A stretch of DNA of 64,000 bases from Streptomyces violascens (GCF_014649955.1 NZ_BMUA01000001.1:434001-498000), one strand, 5' to 3'; positions 35,511 through 44,576 are shown, numbered from the stretch's first letter. The notes: generated by a model not told the origin, from the sequence alone. A program made the numbers and translations.

Positions 35511-35889
35511 CCGCTCGGCCCACTCAGAGCGAAGCCCGAAACATGCTGTAACTCCCAGTTCCTCCCGCAGCCAGTGTGCTGACGGGCAGGGAGTTCGCTT
35601 CAACCAGTCGAGGGTGCTGCGCCGCTCCTCGGTCGGCTCCTGTGCCCATGCGTTCTTGTTGACTGCCCACGAGTACAACGCGCGCCGCAGAACCCGCGGC
35701 TCCGGGTATGTTGCGTCCGGGGCGCACCAGGGCAGGCGTGATGGTGGCGAAGGCGTCGGCCGGGGTGCGGCGGGTGTTGCCCGGCGTACGGTCCCATCTT
35801 TGGTCGCGGTACTCGTGGGCAAGGTCGTACCGAGGCTTACGCCGGTCGAGGCGCTCGCGTATGCCCCAGAAGCGGACGTTGTAACTCAT
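35511..35889 (-). pseudogene. Decayed tyrosine integrase (N-terminal remnant)
   Basis: From the ATG at 35889 the frame reads MSYNVRFWGIRERLDRRKP, a typical start of actinomycete phage/ICE integrases. It then jumps to RYDLAHEYRDQRWDRTPGNTRR and ADAFATITPALV. After a frameshift near 35716 the next phase gives VLRRALYSWAVNKNAWAQEP and STLDWLKR, again the conserved order of these integrases. Roughly 60-70 residues of the middle are missing, and the catalytic domain with the RHRY residues is absent. It lies just to the right of the putative attR, so it may be the relic of the integrase that used this site or of a neighbour element. Confidence 0.75.
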
Positions 35890-35997
35890 CGCCAAGTGTC
35901 AGAGCCTCTCTCGCACATGTCGTGCGGGTGCTGTGCTCGCCGGCATGGCTGACCGTGCTCGACATTTCGACTGCGACCATGCATCGCTGGTCGCGCA

Positions 35998-36040
35998 GTT
36001 CCCCGCGCCCCTGAACCTGCCAAATCCGGGCGCGGGGAAC
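35998..36040. terminator. Streptomyces-type 13-bp hairpin
   Basis: GTTCCCCGCGCCC (35998-36010) pairs perfectly with GGGCGCGGGGAAC (36028-36040) around a 17-base loop. The left arm resembles a dispersed intergenic sequence often met in Streptomyces. It lies 70 bases past the stop of the minus-strand molybdenum hydroxylase operon and probably ends that transcript. Confidence 0.65.
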
Positions 36041-36109
36041 GGGATTTCCAAGAAGGGGTGCGGCACCGCGCGGGACTTCGCAGGGGCGCGGCACCGCGTG
36101 GCGTCTCCG

Positions 36110-36586
36110 CTAGAAGTTCTTCGCTCCCGCCTTGATCGCCTCGCGGATGCGGTGGTAGGTGCCGCAGCGGCAGATGTTGCGGATTTCGTCGAAGTCCGCC
36201 TCGCCGATCTCGTGACCGGCGGCGCGGGCCTGGCGGACCTTGGCCACGGCAGCCATGATCTGGCCGGGCTGGCAGTAGCCGCACTGGGCCACGTCGTACT
36301 CCAGCCAGGCCTCCTGCATCGGGTGCAGGTCCTTGCCGACTGTGGCGGGCAGGCCCTCGATGGTGGTGACCTCGTCCGTCGGGTGGATGTCCTTGACCGG
36401 CACGGAACAGGGGTTGAACGCCTTGCCGTTGATGTGGCTGGTGCAGGCCTGGCAGACGCCGAGGCCGCAGCCGTACTTCGGTCCGGTCACGCCCAGGACG
36501 TCGCGCAGCACCCAGAGCAGCCGTACGTCGTCCTCGACGTCCACCGAGACCGGCTTTCCGTTGAGGATGAAGGTATGCAGAGGCAC
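36110..36586 (-). CDS. Molybdenum hydroxylase small subunit, (2Fe-2S)-binding (IorA-like)
   Basis: 158 residues from GTG 36586 (AGGAG six bases upstream). Two iron-sulphur sites are visible: the plant-type ferredoxin motif GCGLGVCQACTSHINGKAFN (three of four cysteines) plus PC, and the C-terminal four-helix CGYCQPG ... NICRCGTYHRI. This is the standard small subunit of the xanthine dehydrogenase/isoquinoline oxidoreductase family, passing electrons from the molybdenum subunit. The large subunit is the next gene upstream, only 8 bases away. A separate FAD subunit is not encoded here, as in two-subunit isoquinoline-type enzymes. Confidence 0.92.
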   Translation of the reverse strand: MPLHTFILNGKPVSVDVEDDVRLLWVLRDVLGVTGPKYGCGLGVCQACTSHINGKAFNPCSVPVKDIHPTDEVTTIEGLPATVGKDLHPMQEAWLEYDVAQCGYCQPGQIMAAVAKVRQARAAGHEIGEADFDEIRNICRCGTYHRIREAIKAGAKNF

Positions 36587-36594
36587 GGATGCTC

Positions 36595-38931
36595 CTAGTA
36601 GGCGCGGCCGAGGCCGTCGGTGGGGGATGCGGGGATCGGGGGGACGGTCGGCAGCGGTTCGAAGCCGAGCGGGCCGTCGTGGTTGATGGGGAAGGTGGTC
36701 GGCATGGTGCCGGTGGCCCGGCCGTAGGCGCAGGCGACCGCCGCCATCGCGCCCGCGACGGCCAACTCGCCCGCGCCGCCCGGCTTTTCGCCGGTCGCCG
36801 GCATCACGATGATGTCCAGCTCGGGCGGGGTGTTCCACTGACGGGTGTAGAAGTAGTTGTCCCAGCTGCCTTCGAGGAAGTGGCCGTCCTGGAGGTGGAG
36901 GCCGGAGCTGAGGGTGACGGCGATGCCGTCCATGATCCCGCCCATCATCTGGGCCTCCAGACCGCGCGGGTTGACGGCCAGGCCCACGTCGACCGCGCAC
37001 ACGACCCGGGTGACCCGCGGGCCGGTGTACGCGTCGGGGATCTGCCTGCCCGTCGTCTGAGGGCGGCAGTCGATCTCGGCGAGGACCGCGACGAACCCGT
37101 GGTACTCGGGGTGCACGGCGATCCCCTGCGCGGTGCCCGCCGGCATCTGGCGGCCCCACTCGCCGACTTGCGCGACCTTGTCGAGCACGGCCTGCGCCCG
37201 GTCCTCCTTGAGGAACTGGCGGCGGAACCGGTACGCGTCCTTGCCCATCTTCGCCGCTAGCTGGTCGACGACGAGCTCCTGGGCGCACCGCACATTGGGC
37301 GAGTAGATGTTGCGCATGCTGCCGGTGTTGAAGCCCTTGTCCACCTCGCTGAGCAGCTGGGTGGTCGCGCCGAAGTGGTACGGGCTCTGCTGGGTGAGCT
37401 CGAAGATCGTCTCGGAGAAGGCGAGATCGCCCACCGGCAGTTTCGCCGCCATCGAGGTGATGATCTCGCCGAGCCCGTGCCCGAAGTCGGTGGCCACGGA
37501 GGTGTGCCGCTGCTCGTACGAGAGCACTTCGCCCAGCGCGTACGTGGCCCGGACCCGGGAGATGGACATCGGGTGGGTGCGGCCCTGGCGGAAGTCGTCC
37601 GTGCGGTGCCACATCAGCTTGACCGGCTTGCCCATCGCCTGCGATACCTGGGCCGCCTCGATCGCCGCGTCGAAGAAGAGCTTGCGGCCGAACGAGCCGC
37701 CGCCCTCGGTGACATGGACCTTCACTGCGGAGAGCGGCAGACCGAGCTTGAGCGCGATCCGCTCCTGGGCGACGATCGGGGTCTTCAGGGACCCCCAGAT
37801 CTCGGCGCGGTCGCTCCTGACGTCCGCGATCGCGCAGTTGGGCTCCAGGGCGCTGTTGCTGGCGAAGTGGAAGGTGAAGCGCGCGTCCACCGACTTGACC
37901 AGAGGGTCCAACGCCGGTATCACCAGCGGGAGTTCGGCGCTGCGCAGCTCCTTGAGGACGGTGGCGTCGGACGCGCCGTCCGCGGTGCCGGGGCCCCAGG
38001 AGACGCGCAGTGCCCGCACGGCGTCGATGCACTGGCCGAAGGTCCGCCCGCGCACGGCGACGCCGGTGGGGACGGTGACGACATGGGTGATGCCGGGCAT
38101 CGCGAGGACGTCGGCCCGGTTGTCGACCGACCGTACCGTTCCGTTGATCGTCGGCGGGCGGCACACCATCGTCGGCAGCGCGTCCTCGACCTGCACGTCC
38201 ATCGCGAACTGTTTGCGGCCAGTGACGGCGGCGAGCGCGTCGATCCGGCCGCGCGGGGTGCCGATGACACCGAACTGCGCGGGCTTCTTGAGCGCGACCG
38301 CCACCTGGAGCGTGGTCCGGCTCGCGGCCTTCGCCGCCAGCTCGCCGTAGGTCGCGGCTTTCCCACGCGGTGAAGTGACCACGCCCGCACGCGTGGTGAG
38401 CGTCGAGGCGGCCTCGCCGAACTGCACGGCTGCGGCCTCCAGGAGCCTGGCCCGGGCGGTCGCCGCGGCCACCCGGATCGGGGTGAAGGTGGAGATCGTG
38501 GTGTTCGACGCGCCGGTCATCTGGTTGAACAGGAGTTCCGGCCGTGCGTCCGCCAGCGAGACCTTCACCTTGTCCAGCGGCAGGTCCAGTTCCTCCGCGA
38601 TCAGCATCGCGGAGGAGGTGGTGATGCCCTGGCCCACCTCCGCGCGCGGCAGGACGAAGGAGGCGGTGCCGTCCGCCTCGACCTGGATCGTGATCAGGTT
38701 TGCGGTCGGCAGCGCGGCGTCCGTGAGCATGTCGTTGAGGTCGTAGATCTCGGACGGTCCGGGGAGCGACGGAACCGCCGCCTGTGCCCGTGCGGGGGCG
38801 AGGGCGGACTCACCGATCTGCGCGGCCACCGTCAGCGTCGAGGCCGCGAGCACATATCCCAGAAACCGCCGCCGCCCCATTTCATGGACGGTGACCTCGT
38901 CCGCACGCTCCGGTCGACCCGACGCTGCCAT
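36595..38931 (-). CDS. Molybdenum hydroxylase large subunit (IorB/isoquinoline 1-oxidoreductase beta-like)
   Basis: 778 residues from ATG 38931, with AAAGGA six bases upstream. A twin-arginine signal (MGRRRFLGYVLAAS, residues about 18-31) precedes LPRAEVGQGITTSSAMLIAEELDLP, MTGASNTT, VHVTEGGGSFGRKLFFD, QSPYHFGA and the terminal PGGAGELAVAGAMAAVACAYGRATG, the molybdopterin-binding order and the glutamate of the active site. Substrates of this family are N-heterocycles and aldehydes. The Tat signal suggests export of the folded, cofactor-loaded enzyme. The small subunit follows. A MOSC protein lies at 17.7 kb but is not linked. Confidence 0.92.
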   Translation of the reverse strand: MAASGRPERADEVTVHEMGRRRFLGYVLAASTLTVAAQIGESALAPARAQAAVPSLPGPSEIYDLNDMLTDAALPTANLITIQVEADGTASFVLPRAEVGQGITTSSAMLIAEELDLPLDKVKVSLADARPELLFNQMTGASNTTISTFTPIRVAAATARARLLEAAAVQFGEAASTLTTRAGVVTSPRGKAATYGELAAKAASRTTLQVAVALKKPAQFGVIGTPRGRIDALAAVTGRKQFAMDVQVEDALPTMVCRPPTINGTVRSVDNRADVLAMPGITHVVTVPTGVAVRGRTFGQCIDAVRALRVSWGPGTADGASDATVLKELRSAELPLVIPALDPLVKSVDARFTFHFASNSALEPNCAIADVRSDRAEIWGSLKTPIVAQERIALKLGLPLSAVKVHVTEGGGSFGRKLFFDAAIEAAQVSQAMGKPVKLMWHRTDDFRQGRTHPMSISRVRATYALGEVLSYEQRHTSVATDFGHGLGEIITSMAAKLPVGDLAFSETIFELTQQSPYHFGATTQLLSEVDKGFNTGSMRNIYSPNVRCAQELVVDQLAAKMGKDAYRFRRQFLKEDRAQAVLDKVAQVGEWGRQMPAGTAQGIAVHPEYHGFVAVLAEIDCRPQTTGRQIPDAYTGPRVTRVVCAVDVGLAVNPRGLEAQMMGGIMDGIAVTLSSGLHLQDGHFLEGSWDNYFYTRQWNTPPELDIIVMPATGEKPGGAGELAVAGAMAAVACAYGRATGTMPTTFPINHDGPLGFEPLPTVPPIPASPTDGLGRAY

Positions 38932-39149
38932 CAACTGTCCTTTCGTCCAACTGCGCTTCCGCGCCGGGTCAGCGTCACATATTTCTCACCAGTAACACCA
39001 GACAGGAAACAGGACGTCAGTAGAACGTGGATGAGCCGGACACGGCTCAGCCGGACATGGCCGGTCCGGATCCCCGGCGGCGACCACGGACGGGTCGCCG
39101 CCCCGGGGTCGGTCCCTACGTTGTGCCGCCCCGAGGTGCCACTCGGTGG

Positions 39150-39299
39150 GGGTGAGGGCCGCAGATCCGCTCCGGCGCGGCTGGCCTTCTTGGCACGCAG
39201 GTCGATTGTGAAGCCGCTCGCGGAGACCACCAGGACCGGCGCCCGCGACCAGCGGCGCAGCGCGTTCATCCCCTCCAGTCCGTCGAGATCCGGCAGCTC
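39150..39299 (-). pseudogene. kdpE: Remnant of a KdpE-type response regulator receiver domain
   Basis: On the minus strand the frame reads ELPDLDGLEGMNALRRW, SRAPVLVVSA and, further on, KKASRAGAD...PSPP. This follows the KdpE receiver pattern: LPDxDG (phospho-aspartate loop), LRxWxxxPVxVLSA and ALDAGADDYxxKPF, with several residues lost. The rest of the regulator, including the DNA-binding half, is missing from the surrounding 428-base gap (38932-39359), which otherwise holds nothing recognisable. KdpE normally partners KdpD, encoded 2.8 kb away on the same strand. Confidence 0.55.
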
Positions 39300-39359
39300 G
39301 TCAACGTGTCGTCCTGGCTGCTCCACAATGGCGTGCCACCCGCCAGGCCGGGGCAGCCG

Positions 39360-40949
39360 TCACCGGAACTCGGCCAGCCTCGGTCGCAGGCCGAACACGA
39401 CGAGCCCGCCCGCGAGCAGCAGGGCCGTCCCTGAGATGGGTGCCTGGACACTGAGGGCATCCCGGCCGCCGGCGACAGCCTGCTCGTGCTGGGCGGAGTT
39501 GATGGCGGTCACCTGATCCAGGGCTTTCATCCACTGTCCGAAGTGGGCGTTGGAGGTGTCGGAGGCCCAGCCGATGCAGAACACCGTGGCCTCTTGCAGC
39601 TTGCCGTCGGCGATCAGCTGGCGGAAGGCGCGGTCGTCCTTCTCGTAGACCACGTACGCGTCCACCGTCTTCTCGGCGGCCTCGCGCTCGCCGGGGAAGG
39701 TGATGTTGTCGACCTCGCGCCGGTACTCGCCGGTGAACTGTTCGTCGGTGTGGTCGCGTTGGTAGGCCGCCCAGGTGGCGGCCAGCTTCTCGTCGTATGT
39801 CGCGAGCGTCGCGTCCTTCAGTCCGTACAGCTGCTGGGACTTGTCGAGGAAGGAACTCTCGTACGCCGTCCTGCGCGTCGCGTCGAGGAGGTATCGGCTC
39901 TCGTCGGCGTTGGCGTCGTAGCCGATCGCCTTGGACCGCGACAGGGCGACCACCGAGTCGAAGGAGTCGTGGCGGGCGATCTTCAGCTGGTCGGCGGAGC
40001 CGGTGAGCAGCTGCCCGCCGCACAGTAGAGCCACCAGCACGCACGAACTGGCCGCCAGCAGCCACGGGTTGAGGGTCCGGCCGAAGCGGCGGGCGAGGTG
40101 CACCTGGAGAGCGACCAGCACGGCGAGCAGCAGCACCCCGAGGACCGCTTCGGCGGTCAGCTGCGCGGTCAGGTCGGAGCGCGCCGCGTCGTACTCGCGC
40201 TCGTAGACAGCATCGTTGGCGTCGACCAGTTGCCGGGCCTGTGGCAGGAGTCTCCCGGCGAGGAGGTCGGTGGCGCGGCGGTAGTCGGCGCGGGCCGGGT
40301 CCTTGCCGCCGGGGTGCTCGTCGTTCTCCAGGGCCCGCCCGACCAGTTCCTGGTACCGCGCGAAGTCGTCGGTGAGCGCGACGACGGTGCTCTCGGTTCC
40401 TCTGTCGCCTTCGGCGGCGGCGCCCAGGGTGCGCAGCGAGCCGCTGATGGCCTCCTGGGCCTCTTGGTAGAGGCGCGTGGCGTTGGTGTACGACTCGTCG
40501 AGACGGCCCTTGCCGGTACCCGAATCCCCGCTGGAGAGCAGGATGTTGGCGGTCTGGGCGTCCATGTCGTTGAGCGCCAGGTTCAGCTGGGTGGCCGCGA
40601 TGGTGCGGGGCGCGTCACGGTGCTGGATGGCGTCCCAGGTGCCGGAGAGCCCGGTGGCGGTGACGGTCAGCAGGGCGATCAGTCCGGCCCCGAGCAGCAG
40701 GCACACGGTGCGGGCCAGCCGCAGTCGCCCGGGGGTGGTGTCCCAGTAGCGCTCGACGACGTACCGGAGAAGCGGGACGAGCCGGGCGACGGCTGTGGGA
40801 GGCCGTCGGCCCGGCTGTCCTTCACGCGGACCCCCTCCGGACCGCGGCGACGGGATCCCCCCGTGACGAACGGGTGGCGCGGGGGGTGTTTCGGCAGCAA
40901 CCGGGCCCCCCGCTCCCTGATGCTGTCCGGTACCGGCGGTGATCGTCAC
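39360..40949 (-). CDS. Membrane protein with two extracytoplasmic four-helix sensor-like domains
   Basis: 529 residues from a GTG at 40949 (GGAGGGTGA upstream). Layout: basic, proline-rich head (1-70); membrane helix about 80-100 (VCLLLGAGLIALLTVTATGL); helical sensor about 105-255 containing LALNDMDAQTANILL; helices about 256-276 and 287-305; a second helical domain about 307-495; and a last helix about 498-518. The paired helical bundles resemble chemoreceptor sensors and GlnX of the PknG-GlnH-GlnX system, but no kinase or GlnH is nearby. A TTAACG/TTGACG repeat lies about 120-135 bases upstream. Function is unknown. Confidence 0.6.
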   Translation of the reverse strand: MTITAGTGQHQGAGGPVAAETPPAPPVRHGGIPSPRSGGGPREGQPGRRPPTAVARLVPLLRYVVERYWDTTPGRLRLARTVCLLLGAGLIALLTVTATGLSGTWDAIQHRDAPRTIAATQLNLALNDMDAQTANILLSSGDSGTGKGRLDESYTNATRLYQEAQEAISGSLRTLGAAAEGDRGTESTVVALTDDFARYQELVGRALENDEHPGGKDPARADYRRATDLLAGRLLPQARQLVDANDAVYEREYDAARSDLTAQLTAEAVLGVLLLAVLVALQVHLARRFGRTLNPWLLAASSCVLVALLCGGQLLTGSADQLKIARHDSFDSVVALSRSKAIGYDANADESRYLLDATRRTAYESSFLDKSQQLYGLKDATLATYDEKLAATWAAYQRDHTDEQFTGEYRREVDNITFPGEREAAEKTVDAYVVYEKDDRAFRQLIADGKLQEATVFCIGWASDTSNAHFGQWMKALDQVTAINSAQHEQAVAGGRDALSVQAPISGTALLLAGGLVVFGLRPRLAEFR

Positions 40950-41068
40950 TCACCCTCCAACCTCGCGCCACGGGCCGTTCGTACGAACCCGTATGCACAT
41001 CAGGATGGGGGGCAGGAGTTCGAGTGATCGTCTTCCTTGACGGCGCCCTGACGCCCGAGTCGACTGGT

Positions 41069-41085
41069 TTAACGCGTACTTGACG
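41069..41085. promoter_or_regulatory. TTRACG-N5-TTRACG direct repeat, site 1
   Basis: TTAACG (41069-41074) and TTGACG (41080-41085) are spaced 11 bases start to start, one helical turn. The site lies between the stop of the DUF4118 gene and the start of the membrane sensor gene on the minus strand. Similar repeats at 44931 and 47299 share the spacing and orientation. An OmpR-family regulator such as KdpE would fit, by inference. Confidence 0.5.
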
Positions 41086-41116
41086 GGGGTGACTTCCAGT
41101 CACCCCCGGCCCGTGT

Positions 41117-41911
41117 TCAGTCCTCTGTCACCGTGCCCGTCTCCGCCTCGGCCAGGGCAGCTCCCGCCTGCCCTGCGAGGGTTCCGGCCACGAGCCGCGC
41201 CTGCAGCGGTGCGGCCGCACCGGGCACCGGACGCATCATGAACCGGCCGTAGTAGTGGCCGTTGCCGACCGCCCGGAGCTCGACCTCGTCCGGCGGCCAG
41301 CCACGGCGTTCGATGTCCCAGCGCCCGTGCGCGGTGCTGACCCGTCCGTCCTGGCGAAGCTGCGGTGGATGTCCGAGCAGTGATCCGTACTCGAAGCGGC
41401 AGTTCTCCAGTGCGAGTACGTCGGTGAGTTCGCGGCGTACGTGCTCGACGACGGCGTCGGCGGACCCGGCGTGCTCGGCGAGCTGGGCCGTCTCGTGGAT
41501 GCGGGCCAAGTGGCCCGCGTCGGTGACGGTGACGACCTTCAGGCGCCGGGCCCGTGCCGCCAGCTGGGAGACGGCCAGGCCCACCACCAGGAGCAGCACG
41601 GCCGTGGTGATGTCGTCACCGCTGGAGATGGTGAACCGCTCGTAGGGCCGGGTCAGGAAGAAGTCGAACCAGGCGGCCGAGGAGAGCGCGGCGAGCGCCC
41701 CGGCACCCCGGTGCCCGTTGGCGGCCACGGCCACCACGACGACCACCAGGATCAGCGCGAGGTTGGTGCTCGCCAGATGCGTACGGAACGGAATGAGCAG
41801 CGCGGCGACGGCGAGCGGGCCGGCGGTCGCCGCCAGCAGCGCGAGTCGGTCGCGCAGCGCAAACGCCGAGCGGGCAGGCCGAGCGGCGCCGGGGAGTGTG
41901 ATCACGGCCAT
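41117..41911 (-). CDS. KdpD-like DUF4118 membrane protein without kinase domain
   Basis: 264 residues from ATG 41911 (GGAGGTGG upstream; the longer frame to 41962 lacks a site). Four hydrophobic helices (about 30-130) carry the DUF4118 pattern seen in KdpD (ASTNLALILVVVVVAVAA, then SSAAWFDFFLTRPYERFTI). Then comes a coiled segment and a GAF-like end. No histidine kinase core follows. It lies 84 bases downstream of kdpD on the same strand. It may be a split or duplicated piece of KdpD or a helper sensor of the same system. No catalytic motifs are visible. Confidence 0.75.
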   Translation of the reverse strand: MAVITLPGAARPARSAFALRDRLALLAATAGPLAVAALLIPFRTHLASTNLALILVVVVVAVAANGHRGAGALAALSSAAWFDFFLTRPYERFTISSGDDITTAVLLLVVGLAVSQLAARARRLKVVTVTDAGHLARIHETAQLAEHAGSADAVVEHVRRELTDVLALENCRFEYGSLLGHPPQLRQDGRVSTAHGRWDIERRGWPPDEVELRAVGNGHYYGRFMMRPVPGAAAPLQARLVAGTLAGQAGAALAEAETGTVTED

Positions 41912-41995
41912 GACAGCCACCTCCAGTGCTCCGCCTTCCACGATCCTCCTCCCGGGAGCCAAGCGGAAGTGGATATTCCGGCGCGGGACGTACCG

Positions 41996-44509
41996 CTATG
42001 TCTCCAGCCGCTCCGGCAGGTCGGTGGCAGGCAGGGACAGGACCATGGTCAGGCCGCCACCGGGGGTGTCCTCAGGGGTGAGGGTGCCCGCCATCGCCTC
42101 GGCGAGCCCGCGCGAGAGCGCGAGGCCGAGGCCGACGCCCGTGGTGTTGTCGGTGTCACCGAGGCGCTGGAAGGGGACGAAGGCCCGTTCGCGGTCCTCG
42201 GCGGGCAGCCCGGGGCCGCGGTCGATGACACGTACCTCGACGCGCTCGGCAAGGGTGCTCGCGGTGAGCAGGACGGTCCCGCCGGGCGGGGTGTGGCGGG
42301 CGGCGTTGCTGAGGAGGTTGGCGACCACGCGTTCCAGCAGGGGCGGATCGGCCAGCAGGGGCGGGATCTCGGGCGGGCACTGGACATCCACGGGGGGCGC
42401 TTCGGGCGGGAGGGATTCCAGCGCGGTGGGCAGCACCTCCTCCAGGGCGGTGGCGCGCAGTCTCAGGGTGAGGGCGCCGGCCTGGAGGCGGCTCATGTCG
42501 AGGAGGTTGTCGATGAGGCGGCCGAGCCGGGCCATCGACTCGTCGGCGGTGGCCAGGAGCTCGTCGCGGTCCTCGTCGCTGAAGTCGACATCCCGGCTGC
42601 GCAGCGAGGTGATGGCGGCCCAGCCCGCGGCGAGCGGGGTGCGCAGGTCGTGGCTGACGGCGGCGAGCAGCGCGGTACGCATGCGGTCGGCGGCCTTGAC
42701 GGGTTCGACCTCGGCGGCCGCCTCGGCGAGCCGGGCCCGCTCGACCGCGACGGCGACGTGCGCGGCGAAGGCGGTCAGGACCTTGCGTTCGGAGGACGGC
42801 AGGGGGCGGCCGCGCAGCACCAGGTGCGCCTGCTCGCCGACGGGGACCTGGACGACGGCGCCGTCGTCCGGTACGGGTGCTGCGGCGAGTTCGGCCGATT
42901 CCATCCCGAAGGTCTCCCGGGTGCGTTCCAGGAGCGCCGGTACTGCCCGGTCGCCGCGGACGATGGAGCCGGCGAGCGACGACAGGGTCTCGGCCTCCGC
43001 GGTGGCCCGTGCCGAGCGGCGCGAGAGCCTCAGCGAGCGGTCCACCACGGCCGCCACGATGCCGGCGACGACCGCGAACACCACCGTGGCGAGCACGCTG
43101 TCAAGGGTGGTCGTGAACGCACCGATCGGCGGGATGAACCAGTAGTTCAGGAGCAGCGAGGCCGTGACCGAGGCGACGACCGCGGACACGACTCCCCCGA
43201 CGCAGGCCACGCCGACCACCACGAGCAGGAACAGCAGGGCCTCGCTGGTGACGTTGAGGCTGCCCCGGAGTTGGTCGAGCACCAGGGTCAGCACGACGGG
43301 CAGCACGAGGCCGGACGCCGGGCCCGCGATGAGCCGGGGCGTCGACAGGGTGCGCCGTCTGGACGGCAACAGCCGCCCGCTGCCCGCCCGTTCGTGGGTG
43401 ACCATGTGGACGTCGATGTCCCCGGAGAGCGCGACGACCGTCTCTCCTATGCCCCGCCCGGTCACGAACCGTTCCAGACGGCCCCGGCTGCTGGTGCCGA
43501 GCACGAGCTGCGTGGCGTTCTCGGCACGGGCGAACTCCATGAGAGCGGTGGGAATGTCGTCGCCGACCACCGAGTGGTAGCTGCCGCCCAGGCTTTCGGC
43601 CAGAGCCCGCTGCCGGGCCAGCGCCGCCGAGGAGGCCCCGGCCGCAAGGCCGTCGCTGCGCGCGATGTGCACGGCCAGGAGATCACCCCCGGCCGTCCGG
43701 TCGGCGATCCGGGCGGCTCGCCGGATGATCGTCTCCCCTTCGGGCCCGCCGGTCAGCGCGACCACCACCCGCTCCCGGGTCTCCCACACCCCGCCGATGC
43801 CGTGCTCACTGCGGTACTTCTGCAGCGCCTCGTCGACCTGGTCGGCCACCCACCGCAGGGCCAACTCCCTCAATGCCGTCAGGTTTCCGACGCGGAAGTA
43901 GTTGGCGAGCGCCGCGTCCACCTTCTCCGGCGCGTAGATGTTGCCGTGCGCCATGCGACGGCGCAGCGCCTCGGCGGGCATGTCCACGAGCTCGATCTGG
44001 TGGGCGCGGCGCACCACCTCGTCGGGGACGGTCTCCTGCTGCGGCACCTTGGTGATCTTCTCGATGACGTCGTTGAGGGATTCCAGGTGCTGGATGTTCA
44101 CGGCGGTGACCACGTCGATCCCGGCGGCCAGGAGTTCCTCGATGTCCTGCCACCGCTTGGCATGGCGCCCACCGGGCACGTTGGAGTGCGCCAGTTCGTC
44201 GACGAGGGCCACCTGCGGCCGCCGCACGAGCACCGCATCGAGGTCCATCTCCTCGAACTGACCGCCGCGGTAGGCGCGCTGGACCCTGGGCACGACCTCC
44301 AGGCCGTCCAGCTTTCCCAGGGTGTGACGCCGCTTGTGACACTCGGCGAACGCCACCACCACATCGGTACCGCGCTCCGCCCGCCGCCGGGCCTCGTCCA
44401 GCATCCGGTAGGTCTTGCCGACCCCGGGGGCGGCTCCGAGAAAGACCTTCAGCCGACCCCGCTTCCCGGGTTCCTGACCTCCGGGCGGGACGTCCGGCTC
44501 CACCACCAC
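41996..44509 (-). CDS. kdpD: Potassium sensor histidine kinase
   Basis: 837 residues from GTG 44509 (three GTG codons in a row; GAGGAGG upstream). The N-terminal KdpD domain has GAAPGVGKTY (25-34), RRPQVALVDELAHSN (DELAHxN) and GIDVVTAVNIQHLESLND. A USP-like segment spans about 235-370 and the DUF4118 membrane region about 395-490. The kinase core has VSHDLRTPLA (histidine near 621), NLLSNAARHTPP and GPGLPAEDRERAFVPFQRL. It senses low potassium or salt and normally phosphorylates KdpE. Here the structural kdpABC genes are missing and kdpE survives only as a relic. Confidence 0.95.
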   Translation of the reverse strand: MVVEPDVPPGGQEPGKRGRLKVFLGAAPGVGKTYRMLDEARRRAERGTDVVVAFAECHKRRHTLGKLDGLEVVPRVQRAYRGGQFEEMDLDAVLVRRPQVALVDELAHSNVPGGRHAKRWQDIEELLAAGIDVVTAVNIQHLESLNDVIEKITKVPQQETVPDEVVRRAHQIELVDMPAEALRRRMAHGNIYAPEKVDAALANYFRVGNLTALRELALRWVADQVDEALQKYRSEHGIGGVWETRERVVVALTGGPEGETIIRRAARIADRTAGGDLLAVHIARSDGLAAGASSAALARQRALAESLGGSYHSVVGDDIPTALMEFARAENATQLVLGTSSRGRLERFVTGRGIGETVVALSGDIDVHMVTHERAGSGRLLPSRRRTLSTPRLIAGPASGLVLPVVLTLVLDQLRGSLNVTSEALLFLLVVVGVACVGGVVSAVVASVTASLLLNYWFIPPIGAFTTTLDSVLATVVFAVVAGIVAAVVDRSLRLSRRSARATAEAETLSSLAGSIVRGDRAVPALLERTRETFGMESAELAAAPVPDDGAVVQVPVGEQAHLVLRGRPLPSSERKVLTAFAAHVAVAVERARLAEAAAEVEPVKAADRMRTALLAAVSHDLRTPLAAGWAAITSLRSRDVDFSDEDRDELLATADESMARLGRLIDNLLDMSRLQAGALTLRLRATALEEVLPTALESLPPEAPPVDVQCPPEIPPLLADPPLLERVVANLLSNAARHTPPGGTVLLTASTLAERVEVRVIDRGPGLPAEDRERAFVPFQRLGDTDNTTGVGLGLALSRGLAEAMAGTLTPEDTPGGGLTMVLSLPATDLPERLET

Positions 44510-44534
44510 AGCACCTGCCTCCTCACGCCGTACG

Positions 44535-44576
44535 CGCGCCCCGACCGCCCAGGGGGAGCTGGGCGGTCGGGGCGCG
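44535..44576 (-). terminator. Perfect 17-bp hairpin between kdpF and kdpD
   Basis: The 17 bases at 44535-44551 (CGCGCCCCGACCGCCCA) pair perfectly with 44560-44576, loop eight bases. It lies directly before the kdpD ribosome site and about 140 bases after kdpF. Such a stem can end or attenuate transcription coming from kdpF, or it may be the old terminator of the lost genes. There is no T-run. Confidence 0.7.

Noticed and set aside
35890..36109. Third copy of the dehydrogenase tail as the true right end of the island
   Set aside because: A stretch TTCCAAGAAGGGG near 36047 looks a little like the tail (AAGAAGC) but does not encode it and lacks the 16-bp core.
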